A DNA stretch of 64,000 nt from Mercurialis annua (lineage: Eukaryota > Streptophyta > Magnoliopsida > Malpighiales > Euphorbiaceae), in NCBI RefSeq assembly GCF_937616625.2, contig NC_065571.1, forward strand, positions 56,777,651-56,841,650. Direction: 5' to 3'. Shown here in pieces: positions 51,585 to 63,224 of this stretch. Position 1 is the stretch's first letter; each line of letters starts with the position of its first letter. Under the pieces are notes generated by a model. It had not been told where the DNA came from and did no database searches. It was given only the letters and a program-made list of their open reading frames with translations. The position numbers were made by a program, and so were the translations under genes.

Positions 51585-52664
51585 CACTACCACATAAGTC
51601 ACTTTCAGCAACACTAGCATTGCAACACTATCAATGCTGTTGCAATAGTATATATAAGGCAACAGAAAGATTACGATTGAAAACTGTTGCACATAAATTA
51701 ATAAAATTCATAAATTTACAACATAAGGCAACATATATAGAAAACGGTTGCATTACCTTAAGAAAATGCAACAGTTTGACTGAATCTAGCAACACTTTTA
51801 AACTGCTGCATTTTATTATCTCATACCAAATTATGTTTTAACTATATTATAAGTCTTAATAAACATTAAATCAAACATTAAGTTGTAATCAAAGTCATTG
51901 ATTTGGATTATTTTTTATATTCTAATTTATGTTTCATTTTTAAAAAATTAAATATTAAGTTGCGATCGAAGTCGCCATAACATCATAGATTTGGTTTGTA
52001 TAATTTTTATAACATATCATTTAAAAGTTAAATATTAGTGTTATAAATTGTATAAAAAGAAAAATAGAAGTTCAAGACCATGGGTGAAAATTACCGTCAA
52101 AATCCCACAAGTTCAACTTCACACCTAACTGGACCCATATAAATATAAAACGTCAAGCCGTTTTAGTTCAGATATCAAGTAAATTAAACATCGAGTCGAG
52201 CACTTCATTCTCTGTATTCATTTTCTGACTTCTATATTCAGTTTCTCTTCTCCATCGATTTAAGATAGTTTCTCTTCTCCATCGATTTAAGGTAGTTTCT
52301 CTTCACCGTTTTCATTTTCGTTTGCTCTCTTCACCACTTTCATTTTCGATCGCTCTCAATTTTATTTTCATTACAGATAATTTGAAGATCTCTTCAGTGT
52401 CTTCACATGCTAAGTAAGTATAATTTCAATTATATTATTTAACTGTTACATAAGATGTTTAAAACTGCTACCTTTGCTATAAATTGCAACGGTTTTATTT
52501 TTATTGCTATAGATTAAAAAAATATGTTGCAATAGCTATCAAAACCTATTGCAGCGGCCGCAAATGTAGCTGATTTAAAACCGTTGCAATAGACTTATTG
52601 CAACGATTTTCGTACATTGAGCAACAGTTATCCACTGTTGCTGAAAGTGACTTATGTGGTAGTG
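51585..52664. mobile_element. Non-autonomous CACTA (En/Spm, CMC) element, 1080 bp
   Basis: Left end CACTACCACATAAGTCACTTTCAGCAACA is matched by the complement of the right end over about 30 bp. A TTT target duplication flanks it (51582-51584, 52665-52667). Subterminal TGTTGCAAT/ATTGCAACG motifs recur in both orientations near both ends, as in CACTA subterminal repeats. Internally, TTTCTCTTCTCCATCGATTTAAG is duplicated in tandem at 52242-52310. The 91-codon frame at 51566-51841 covers the subterminal repeats and is not a gene. Confidence 0.88.
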
Positions 52665-52667
52665 TTT

Positions 52668-54104
52668 CATGAATTTTTCTTACTTCATTCAAGTTTTCTT
52701 GTGATGGTTTTAACTTGTTTACTGCAAATATTTGTTGATTGTAGCAATTTTTGCGACAACTAAAATATCCAGATACAGCTTTCTTGAAAAATCACGTTTG
52801 TATTCAACTCTGGCACAATTATTTGATTTACCTTTTATATAGGTTTTGTAAGACATATTTGTGACTATAATCTCGTCAAAATGGAAAATCTTACTCTGAT
52901 TTTATCAATTACTGCTTTGAAAGCCAAGTCACTTTTTTAAGCTATGTAATAATGAAAAAGAGGAAAATTTTATTAAAATTGTATAATTATCGGTTTGAAA
53001 TCGTTAAATTAATTTGAAAAAGAATAGATTTTATAAACCAATAAAGGTTCATTTGACCCTTTGAATTTGACACAAAAAATTAATTAAAGCCAAATTCATG
53101 GTTTTGGAGAAAAACATCTTAAATTTGGAAGTTTGAATCGTTTTACCCCTTCATTCAAATTATTCAATAAAAATATGTCATATCAGCTTTAATTTGTATA
53201 TAATGCACCAACCAACGACTCATCTGAAACAATAAAATAAGCTAAAATACCAAATACAAGATTTTTTTTCTTTTCAAAATCACAAATTTGATCTTCATTA
53301 ACTTTTTGTTTTAAATTCAGAAGGTAAACTGAACTTTTATTATTTAATTTATTTTACAAACTTTATAAAACTATTGAAACATTAATAAAGAAAATCTATT
53401 ACTGCATAGACAAGTATAACAAATTTAATGCCGCCACTCATCTCATGGGAGGTGATTCTTTGGCCAATTTTTGGCCAAAAAGTCACCTCCCCTTCCTCTA
53501 AATTTTTCTATTTTTCAACAAATAAATACTACCTACCTTATATTTATGTCTTTAGCTTTTTATTCTCTTGTCCCTCTATGGTTTTATCTACCCTATATGG
53601 ATTTTACTCATCCTAAATGAGTTATTTTTTCTTCAAATAGAAAGCTTCACAAGATATTTGCTTTTGATTTCTACATGAAATCTTAACAACTACAATCTGA
53701 ATTTTATGTTCAAAATCGCTTGGTGGTTCTTCGTTTAGGAGTCGATCAGAACAAGTGTGCTGGCAAAGTTTGGATTTTCTTGTGCTTCCATTTGTAGATT
53801 AGTTTGTAAATTTAAATTTTACAGCTTGATTTCTACTCCTGACGATATTATAAATCTAAAGAATTATTGTTGTAATTTTAGATTTATTGTTGTAATTTTA
53901 GATTTATGTTTAGATCTAGTTTTGTGGTTTTATTTTGGCTGACACATTAAGTTGTCAAATAGCCTCACCTGTTGTAATTTTCTAGTCCCATTTTGTTGCT
54001 AGATTCGAGACTCTCGTAGTCGTTTTCTAATCTTAGATGAAACCATCTTCTGAAAAAAAAATTATATTTTATATTGTTTCATATTCTATTATTAGATTAA
54101 TAGT
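52668..54104. other. Intergenic DNA with a GGAGGTGA hairpin
   Basis: At 53447-53500, GGGAGGTGATTCTTTGGCC and GGCCAAAAAGTCACCTCCCC form a near-perfect hairpin. It resembles the end motif of the dispersed repeats at 22605 and 33768. No gene was found. Confidence 0.45.
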
Positions 54105-54113
54105 ATTTGAAAA

Positions 54114-54464
54114 GGCCTAATGGTAAAAAAAAACAATCTTTACAACTTGTTGTAATTTTATCCAAAACTTTTAATTTTTGCAATAATATCAAAATTGCAT
54201 TTTTTTGTTGCAATAATAGCCAAAATTGATGGCTAAACTTGTTGTTTTCAATTAAGATTTTATGCTATTATTATTTTTTGATGTATAATAATATAGTAAA
54301 AATCCTAAATAATGGCAAAAAATTCAAAAAAAAATCACATAAAAATTACAATTTGGTTATTATTGTAACAAAAAAAATACAATTTGAATATTATTGCAAT
54401 AATTAAAAAGTTTGGATAAAATTGCGACAAACTGTAAAGATTTGGGTTTTTTTGCCATTAAACC
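54114..54464. mobile_element. Mutator-like MITE (351 bp)
   Basis: Left end GGCCTAATGGTAAAAAAAAAC pairs with the complement of the right end (GGTTTAATGGCAAAAAAACCC). TIRs extend about 90 bp (AATTTTATCCAAA, GCAATAATAT). Perfect 9 bp duplication ATTTGAAAA (54105-54113, 54465-54473). The GGCCTAAT terminus is shared with the element at 26856. Confidence 0.87.
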
Positions 54465-54473
54465 ATTTGAAAA

Positions 54474-55007
54474 ACCATATATTTGCTATTATTACATGAC
54501 TTTCGTATTTATATTTTAATTTTATTTTATAAATGAATTTATCTATGCTAAAAAAATCTGGAATATAAAAATAAGATTTATCATGCATTTTGACTTTTAA
54601 AGGACAGAATTTACAAAAAGTAAGGATCCCATTTCCTTTTGCAAAAAGATAGAAATTTTGTTCATCCAATCATCAATTAATCACGATTTTAATTATAGAG
54701 CAGGAGAAATTAAAGAATTAGATTATTTAACCTTTTACCAAAAAATCTAATTCTTTAATCTAACTCATGAACTTTTTATCAAAAAAATATATTTTTAAAT
54801 GAAAAAATAAAAAATTGAGGTAGGTAGAAGTAAAATATAGACCAAAGACTCTGATCAAAACAAATAAGTCAATGTTTAGACCCGTTATTTTAAAGTGTGA
54901 AACCATTGAAATGAAAACAAATGAATTGCTCACGTTTTAAGAATGTAAATAAGCTTTACCCTAAAAAGAATGTAAAAGAGCTTTTAATTTTAACAAACTG
55001 TTCCTTT
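54474..55007. other. Intergenic, no gene seen
   Basis: AT-rich spacer between two Mutator-like elements. Confidence 0.4.
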
Positions 55008-55017
55008 AAACTTAAAT

Positions 55018-56056
55018 GAACAAAGGATCACTTTACCCCCCGAACTTGGCGCAAAGTATCAAAAACGTCCAAATTAGCGAAACCGGATCACTTTTACCCC
55101 GAACTTGGCAAAACCGTTTCAAAAACACCCCTATGCTGATGTGGCACCCTAATTGGAGAGTGAGATTCTAAATTTCAAATAATTAACCCTAATTAACTTA
55201 ATCTAATTAAATATTTAATCTTAATTAATTTAAAATCCATCTTCTTCTTCTACCTCTATCACCACTAGCCCCCACCTCCATCATCCACCACCAAAAATCT
55301 AAACACCACCGCCGGAACCCAAAACACCACCGCCGGAAACCAAAACACCACCGCCCGACATCTGAGCCGCCTCTCATCTGTGAGAGACGAAGAGTTCGTC
55401 TCTCACAGATGAGAGACGAACTCAGAGTTCGTCTCTCATCTGAGAGACGAACCCAGTTCGCCTCTCAGATGAGAGACGAACTGGGTTCGTCTCTCAGGAC
55501 GAACCCAGATCTGGGTTCGTCCTGAGAGACGAACCCAGTTCGTCTCTCAGATGAGAGACGAACCTTCGTCTCTCAGATGAGAGATGAGGGTTCGTCTCTC
55601 ATCTGAGAGACGAACAGAGACGAACTGAGTTCGTCTCGAACTCAGTTCGTCTCTGAAGATGAGCAGCTGCCGGAATCCGGCAGCTGCTCATCATAATTTT
55701 AAAAAAAAAATTAATTTTTTTTATAAAAAGTGCAAAAAGGTTCCTTATGTTTTTAATTAATATAATTTTGATATGTAAAGTTTTAAAATTAAATTATTAT
55801 TTCTAATTATTATGGACTAATTTATACAATGTTAAAAGAATTAGGATTATTTTAAACCTTTTACCATTAAAAACCACCTATGAGAAAAAAACCACCTCCA
55901 AAACCAGAGAGTGTGCCTCACTCTCTTAGGTGAGAGTGGGGAGGGGTGTTTTTGTACCAAATTTGACAAGTTCAGGGTAAAAGTGATCCCGTTTTGCTAA
56001 TTTGGACGTTTTTGATACTTTGTGCCAAGTTCGGGGGGTAAAATGATCCTTTGTTC
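55018..56056. mobile_element. Mutator-like element with internal hairpin array (1039 bp)
   Basis: TIRs of about 115 bp are highly similar: left GAACAAAGGATCACTTTACC, complement of right GAACAAAGGATCATTTTACC, both continuing through CCCGAACTTGG and AAAAACGTCCAAATTAGC. Perfect 10 bp duplication AAACTTAAAT (55008-55017, 56057-56066). The interior has a CACCACCGCCGGAA.CC(A)AAAA triplicate (about 55305-55360) and then the GAGACGAAC hairpin array. No transposase. Confidence 0.9.
55375..55695. repeat. Nested inverted-repeat array of GAGAGACGAAC
   Basis: GAGAGACGAAC and its complement GTTCGTCTCTC alternate about every 20-40 bp for 270 bp, giving many overlapping perfect hairpins such as AGAGACGAACTCAG / CTGAGTTCGTCTCT. 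It ends in CAGCTGCCGG AATCCGGCAGCTG, a palindrome with GATGAGCAGCTGCC / GGCAGCTGCTCATC arms. It is much less AT-rich than the rest of the window. Confidence 0.9.
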
Positions 56057-56066
56057 AAACTTAAAT

Positions 56067-56935
56067 GGTAAAATCCATCCAGAAACCCCTATATTTTACC
56101 GTTTTTATTCAAAAGACTCCTACTCCAAATTTGTCCACATTTGAATCTCTATACTTGGCAGAATCCAACTTTTACACTCTTACTTAAACGAAAATTGGCT
56201 AGTGTATCTCACTCTTGTCATGTGAGAGTGCAAAAAAATTATTCTAACTTCTATAATATTTTACCTTTATAAATAATATATAAAATACATATAAAATATA
56301 CAGATTTCTAATTAAAATTTTCCATCATCTTCTACCTCTAGATCTCAATCTATATTTTGCCACACTCTTTTTCATATTAATTTTTTCTGATAAAACCTAT
56401 TACACATTACAACTAATAGAAAAAAATTAACAACATAGCTTCAACAATTTCAATTAACTAGAACTCCATGGATTACACTATAAAACTTTCATTTGATATT
56501 TTACCCATATTGACACCAACAAAAACTTTCTCTTCAACAATTTTAATTAATCATAATATCATGGAGGGGCGACAAATGTCCGAATAGCTGGAAATCATGA
56601 GAATGACTTTAGGCATGCGATAATTAAAGTGTCTCTCTCACGGCTGTTTTCATTTCCAACGGAATATATAAGTCTCGTTGAAATTCCAAATCCATACACC
56701 AACCAAAGCTTATAAAAAGAAGAGTAAAAGAGTAAAGTTTAAAATGCACACACGAATTTTTTGTTTGTTCTGAATCAGTATCATCATTTTTATATAAAAA
56801 TTACAAAAATTAAGCGTGTTCAAATTCAGTTTAGGTTGGGTTATAAGTTTTTTATAACCCAAACTGAATTTGTATATTAAGTTGGGTTATAACCCAACTC
56901 ACCTGAGTTATACTTTTTAAACCATTTTAAACTAA
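56067..56935. other. Intergenic, no gene seen
   Basis: It contains GTTGGGTTATAA palindromic repeats at 56835-56905 (GGTTGGGTTATAAG / TTATAACCCAA), perhaps a short foldback. Confidence 0.4.
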
Positions 56936-57310
56936 CTAGTTTCGCATTACGTGCAATGCATGTGGCTCGTAACGTAACTCGTCAATGATTATTCAGTAAA
57001 TTTGCATGTCTCCATAATAACTATAATCAAATAATTAACTTAATTTTATTAATAATATCTTTAAAAATAATAAGATAGAAATTTAAATAATAATATATTG
57101 ACCAAATACAGTATTTTAATGTTGTAGTTCAATCAAATTAAAAGATAGGTATTCCTACTAATTTGGTGACAGTTTAGTTATTTTTTACATACTAAAAATT
57201 AAATTGGAGATAATTTAGCTACCTATCTAATTAGGACTTTAATTAAAATAGTGATTAATTAAATAATTAACTAGTTAATGACTATAAAACTTTTATCTAG
57301 TAGTAAATTT
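56936..57310 (-). mobile_element. Second copy of the Helitron family, 5' part missing or diverged
   Basis: It starts on plus with CTAGTTTCGCATTACGTGC.ATGCA.GTGGCTCGTAACG, as in the 21209 copy. It continues colinearly (TTTTATTAATAATATCTTTAAAAATAATAAGAT, AAATTGGAGATAATTTAGCTA). A central block is shorter and the TCTATACTATATATAAAAGC terminus was not found. The 3' hairpin is weakened (GTGCAATGCATGTG). Confidence 0.65.
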
Positions 57311-57812
57311 TTCTGATCAATTATTTTCATTTGCCAGGCTAGTTATAAAATTTCAGCCTTTCAATAATGTTTCTGTAATTTTTTTATTAGTGTAAGAACC
57401 CCAGGACTAATAATCAATTTTTATTTTTTATGAAAATTTATAAACAACTAATTAAATTTTTCATTAAAAAATAATATCCCAGAAGTTAGACGGGCTCAGA
57501 TGGCCTTGTCGGAAGGTTACATACAAACCCAACATGGCGTAATGGGCCTGATGAGCCCAGCCATACTAAAAATAACAGACCGACCTCCACTCCATCACTG
57601 GACATCATGTTTTTGTTTCTATACTTCACAATCATAGATTCATAATCACAATCAAAATAAAAAATCTTCGAGAATTGTATTACGAATTTTAATTTTTAAT
57701 TAATAACTATAATTATTATCTAATCAAATCCACAATTCTTGATCCTAATTGAAAAACAATCAGTGTGAGTGTCCTTTTTTTTCCGATCAAAAATTGCAAT
57801 TTCTGCAGGAAG
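57311..57812. promoter_or_regulatory. Upstream region of the TT9 gene
   Basis: It contains TGGGCC (57544 region) and AGCCCA site II-like motifs in GTAATGGGCCTGATGAGCCCAGCC. No TATA box stands out. Promoter role is inferred from position. Confidence 0.35.
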
Positions 57813-57827
57813 ATGATTTTATGTTAG
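57813..57827 (+). other. Short uORF in the TT9 leader (4 codons)
   Basis: ATG ATT TTA TGT TAG, 55 bp before the main ATG. Assumes transcription starts upstream. Confidence 0.4.
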
Positions 57828-59312
57828 TAATCGATGCCGAGGAAGAGGACGATTTGATCGCACAATCATGTGGTTTTCTTTTTGGAGATCCAGAGATCGC
57901 TTCTCTTTGGATGAACTCAGGTTAATATTTTACTTTTGATTTGAGATTGCTTTTATTAATGCGTAATTGAATAGTTTGTTGATTTTTGTATTATAGGATG
58001 CAGGTGTGTTAGCTGATTATTTTACTTTTGTAGTTATGAAAATCTCGAACTGGTTAGGTTACTAGGATAGGTGTATGAGAATCTCGAACTGGTTAGGTCA
58101 CTGTTAAAATCCTGGAGATTACTCATTTGCCTTCGGGGTACAGTTTTTTCTAGCCTTGCATTTGCATATTTAAGAAGGCACTTTCCTAAGCAGTATCCTC
58201 ATTTGAAGTGCAAACATACTTTTAGAAGTCCTTAAGCAGCACGCTCAAGGTTCCCTTCATAGTTGCACCTTATGTTCAATTTCTGAAAGAATTTGAAAAT
58301 ATAAATAGAATTACTGCAAGCATTGACTCTAGATTTAGGCTCTAATTGATCCTAAACCAGGGTCATCAGGATCTCCTGCCTGTCATGGAACTGCAGTCCG
58401 GATCTCGTGTTCCCAAAATGTGGTACATTTGTGCCTTGAAACATAAGATGTTGCAATCCTAAATACAGATTATAGGATTAGAAACAGATAAATAAAACTT
58501 AAATCTTACACGCTAATTTTGTTGGAAAAACAGGAATTTGTTTCTAAGTTGAACTTTTTGGATTGGTAAGTATTTAATTAACAAATCTGATATAAGATAT
58601 TTGATTTTAAAAGAACAGAATTGTTGAATGGTGCCTCTTATACATATGGAGGATAAAACTTTTTTAAATTAATTTATTGAAGCAATTAACTTATTATTAG
58701 GTAGATATATCATATATGTAAAGGAATTTCTCTGAAGCAAACAATGAAATGCAATCCTAAATAGTGGTCCAACTAAAACTACCCTCTTGATCTGCATACC
58801 ATGAAAAAATATGGAACCATGTACCCATCCCTGTACAGTATACCATAATGTACCACATACAGGGTGATGCTGTTGTAAACCTTGAATCATTGGTCTGAAA
58901 ACAAGTATACTTCACTAAGAATTTGGACTCCTCTGATTTTCTTTGCAAATATCTTAGACTCCCGGGATAGAATTGTTTTTATGGAATATACTCTGTGTCA
59001 AATGTATGGTAGTGAAATAATAATTTTAAGACTTAAAGCACCTAAATGTTTTTCTAGCAAGGCTGGAAATTGCGACAAATTTCTGATTTACGACATTAAA
59101 ATGGTAGCTTATCAATTCGAATAATTGCGAGAATAAGATACTTTGTAAAGTCCCAGTTAAACCATATAAAGTGTAGGCTATATTCCAAGTTTCTTTAGTA
59201 TATAATTTTTATTTTTTTCTTGAGTTTTGCATTTGTATCATGGATCTCATTGATGATAAGAGCTTTAATTTATTTTACATCAATTCTTCATTTGTCTTGT
59301 GCAGATATTTAA
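57821..59312 (+). other. uORF overlapping the TT9 start codon (35 codons after splicing)
   Basis: ATG at 57821-57823 opens a frame [20 protein letters not shown]... that runs through the main ATG (57868) in a different frame. After removal of intron 1 it ends at TAA in exon 2 (59310-59312). It overlaps the main ORF by about 60 nt of mRNA. The peptide start is acidic. Confidence 0.45.
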
Positions 59313-62300
59313 CTGATCAGCTCCAGAAAACTCAAATTGTAAATGAGGTTAATAAGGTGGATGATATCATATCTTTTCATCTTCATTTACTTTATAGCCA
59401 GAATGCTATCACGACTCATCTCTCTCCTTTTTGTCTAATGCTATCAAATTTATCTTCCATTTTGAAGGATTTTGTTATTGAGGCACTGAGATCCATAGCA
59501 GAATTGATAACTTATGGGGATCAACATGATACTAAATTCTTCGAGTGAGACCTCTTACTACTATATTTTCTATTCAATTTTATAGTCTGAGTTATGACTA
59601 ATTTATGTTTCCTATGCCCTCTAAGATTATTTATGGAGAAGCAAGTCATGGGGGAGTTTGTACGAATTCTAAAGATATGTAGAGCAGTGTCCGTTTCACT
59701 TCAATTATTGCAGACAATGAGCATTATGATTCAGAATCTTAAATCTGAACATGCAATTTGTAAGTTGGTTCTTGAAAAAAAAAATTCTTGTTGAGGAAAC
59801 TCTTTAGCATTTTCGTTTTTAATTTCATTGCTTAGCATATATGGAGTTCTAAAGAAACTTTGGTAAATTTGCAGATTACATGTTTAGCAATGAACATATT
59901 AATTTCTTAATTACTTATAAATTTGACTTCCATCATGACGAGCTATTGTCGTACTACATTTCATTCTTAAGGTGTGTTCTCTATAATTTGAGTTCTCCTG
60001 CTTGCAGTTATGTTCTTTATATGTCTTTATAATTGATGGGTTATTCTGAAATTCTAATGGCATGTTCTGGTTCATGAAGAGCGATAAGTGGAAAGTTGAA
60101 CAAGAATACGATTTCTCTGCTTGTTAAGACTCAAAATGTACGTTTTACTTATCTATATTGTTTTGATTGCTCCTTGCAAATGGAAAATTTGTTTCTTATT
60201 TTCTCTGCTAGTGTATATATGTTGCATGGAAATGGAAACAGATACCGCGAAACGGCTTTCTCCAAGATATAGGAAACAGAAACTTGGGAAAAACGTGTAA
60301 ATAATAAAAATATAGGGATAGACTTATAAATATTAAAAGTTCTAAAATTTTACATATATTAAATTTTATTTATAAAAAAATATTTTTCATACATAATAGA
60401 ATACTATGACAATTAGTAAAATAAATCGTCGAATTCGATCAAAATCTAAGTTCATAATTAATTAGAACTTGTCTATAAATTCCACAACTATAATTGAAAT
60501 GAATATTTTAAAGTTCTACAATTATAATAAAAATATAATATAGTCTAACAAAACTAAAATGACTAGAGGGTGTTGATATATTATATTTGTAGGTAACTCT
60601 TTAAAACCTTTTTTTTTCTTCTGGAAATATGTTTCTTATTAGAAAATGGGTATCTAACTCTTATTAATTGCAGAAACAGCCCCAAAACATTTTCTAAGAG
60701 TTTCAAAAGAAGAAACGTTTCCGAAACGGGAAAAATTCATTTCTAAAGGTTTCCGTGCATCATAGGTCTAATCCAACCAACCGCCATGCTTTTTGTTCAA
60801 ATTGTTGACAATAAATTGACTAAATGACACATCGAGGAAGCTGCATGAATGGCACTATTAATTCCTTTTGAACATTTGCTGTTGTGCGGAAATTATTGTA
60901 ATCATGAGTTATACGGCTCGTTGTGAGTATTCCAACTAGGAAGTGTACATAGTGATCATGAGGGCATCAATCATTCTATAATATTCTATCAATGTTGCAC
61001 TTGTTGAAATGCAAATAATACGCAGATGCTGGTTTTAATTCCATTTTTGTCTACAGCCCTACAAATTAATTATTATTCTTCTCTGCATGTAGGACGATGT
61101 GGTTTCTTTTCCACTGTATGTAGAGGCAATACGGTTTGCTTTCCATGAAGAAAGTATGATTCGGACTGCAGTACGTGCTTTGACATTAAATGTTTATCAT
61201 GGTGAGTTGCTTTCTGCTCTTGTATATGTCTACAAATGTGGCAAGTTTAAATTTCTACTGCCTTTTTGTTCGCAGTTGGAGATGAGTCCGTGAATAGATT
61301 TGTTGCCAAGCAGCCTCATTCTAATTATTTTTCAAACTTGGTGACATTTTTCCGGAAGCAGTGCATTGATTTAAATGGATTGGTCTCTGAAGTTACAAAG
61401 TAAGAGTGACATATTTAACCTTATTATAACAGTTGGTTGAAAGTCTTTTAACTCCTAATTGTGTTCTTTTGATTTCTGCAACAGAAAGCCAGATACAGAT
61501 GCAAACGCCATAATGATTGCTGCTGTGGATGAAATTGAGGATAAGCTTTATTATTTTAGTGATGTTATATCTGCTGGAATTCCTGATGTTGGAAAGTTAA
61601 TAACAGACAACATGTTGGAATTTCTGATACTTCCATTGCTACTTCCATCCTTGAGATTGGATGCTGTTAATGTAAAAATAAATATCCGTTTGCATGCTTT
61701 CATTTGTTTATTTTTCCTGGCCTGACAGTCTGTTATATCAGTCTCTTGATGTTTCTTTTGACTATATATTATGTTTTTCCCTTTATTTAACTTTTGTAGC
61801 TTGTGTATGCAGGTCCAGGAAACACAGATTGATGCCATCACTTCTCTGTATTTACTTTGTTGCATCTTACGCATAGTTAAAATAAAGGATTTGGCGAATG
61901 CCATTGCTGCTGCTTTCTTTTGTCCACCAGAAGTTTTTATTCCAAAATCTGAAGCTAAGCTCAATGGTCATGTGTCTGATCATCGTTATACAAGTGAAGC
62001 TGACCAGTCAAATAATGGTAATATCGAAGAGTTTGATGGCTGTCTGAAAGTTACTTTGCCAAATGCCGCTAGTTCTTCACAAGTTAATCCAGAAGAAATT
62101 GTGTTGCAAAATGAATGTAGTAGTTCATACGGGTCTTTGAGGTAAGAAAAATCCTTTTCACAGTATTGTGGTTGTGTTTAATAGACGAAACATTTTTTTT
62201 GTGTACTTCTCTCAACAAGACCTGTCTTTGCCTGTAATGTCATAACTGTGACAATGTATTTGATTTCAAACTGAGTTCTTTTCTCCTTGTGCCATAACAT

Positions 62301-63224
62301 CCTGTCTGCAAACTCATCCAATCATTATGCTTTTGTGAATGGTCATGCAAATTTAGAAAAATGTTTTATTATTATTCTTCATTTCTTTGTTTCTAGGATG
62401 TGTGCTATAGTTTTTTTTGCCATCCTGTTGACATTTTGGCTGGTGTTTAGTACGGCCCTTTTAATTGTCCTTGTTGCATAACCAATGTCTCTAATCTGAG
62501 AGACCTGTATAAGTATGCTACTGGTTGGTTTTGCTAGAGTTGCTATAAATAGTTCTGTCTCAAAAACACACATTAATATTGATGATAAGGAGATACAACT
62601 ATAGTCATGGTACAAACTAGTTTTTGAATTAGATTTTGATGTAAAAAAACTTTCAATTTAATTTTGGTACAAATCAAACCAAACCAAAAATCAATAGAAT
62701 CCAACTGGTTCGGTTCAATTTGGTATGAAGCATTTCTGATTATTATAAAATCTATTCGGTTTAGTTAAAAAAGTAAAAAATTTACTTCGGTTTGGTTTGG
62801 ACCGAATTCACAAGCATAAGTCGTAGAGTTCACTTGGGTAACTTGGATCTTTTCTTTGTCCAGTTTATTGTTGGGGAATATATTACAATTTTGGTTTGTC
62901 TCTATCCACTTTATTGTTGAGGAATATATTTTCAAGTTTGGTTTTTGCCTTTTTGTTTCTTATTGTGATGTTATGACATTTGTAGGGACGCATTGCTTTC
63001 TTTCATTACTAATGGTGATGATTTACAAGTTCTGGGTTCTTTGAGTGTGCTGGCTACACTATTGCAAACAAAAGGTATTGACTTATCTGCTTATGCTTCT
63101 CTTTCTATATTGATATCTGTTTCCATCATCTCATTTAACATCCTCATTTGCAGAATTGGATGAAACGATGCTAGATGCTCTTGGCATTCTGCCACAGCGC
63201 AAGCAACATAAGAAACTTTTACTG
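57868..63224 (+). CDS. TT9: TRANSPARENT TESTA 9 / GFS9 (CLEC16A-like FPL-domain protein), first 460 codons, partial
   Basis: Arabidopsis TT9/GFS9 is a Golgi-associated protein needed for vacuolar trafficking and seed-coat flavonoid deposition; animal relatives are CLEC16A/Ema. Exons (plus): 57868-57920, 59305-59356, 59468-59544, 59626-59759, 59875-59971, 60080-60137, 61093-61201, 61276-61399, 61485-61671, 61813-62141, 62986-63074, 63154-63224. All are GT-AG and in frame. Start [18 protein letters not shown] is the family N-terminus. The FPL domain (about residues 36-190) includes [63 protein letters not shown] and [18 protein letters not shown]. Later blocks: [28 protein letters not shown] and the segment ending [14 protein letters not shown]. 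The family protein is about 840 aa, so the C-terminal part lies past the right edge. Confidence 0.9.
60222..60762. mobile_element. Foldback element inside TT9 intron 6 (about 540 bp)
   Basis: Left TGCATGGAAATGGAAACAGATACCGCGAAACGGC pairs loosely with the complement of the right end (TGCACGGAAACCTTTAGAAATGAATTTTTCCCGTTTCGGAAACG). Boundaries are approximate and no clear duplication was seen. Confidence 0.5.
62640..62815. repeat. CGGTT/AACC-rich repeat in TT9 intron 10
   Basis: It carries AATCAAACCAAACCAAAAATC and CGGTTTGGTTTGGACCGAATTC. Composition resembles the hAT-like element at 50193. Ends are not defined. Confidence 0.4.

Noticed and set aside
61551..61964. 137-codon minus frame
   Set aside because: Antisense to TT9 exons 9-10 and the intron between them.
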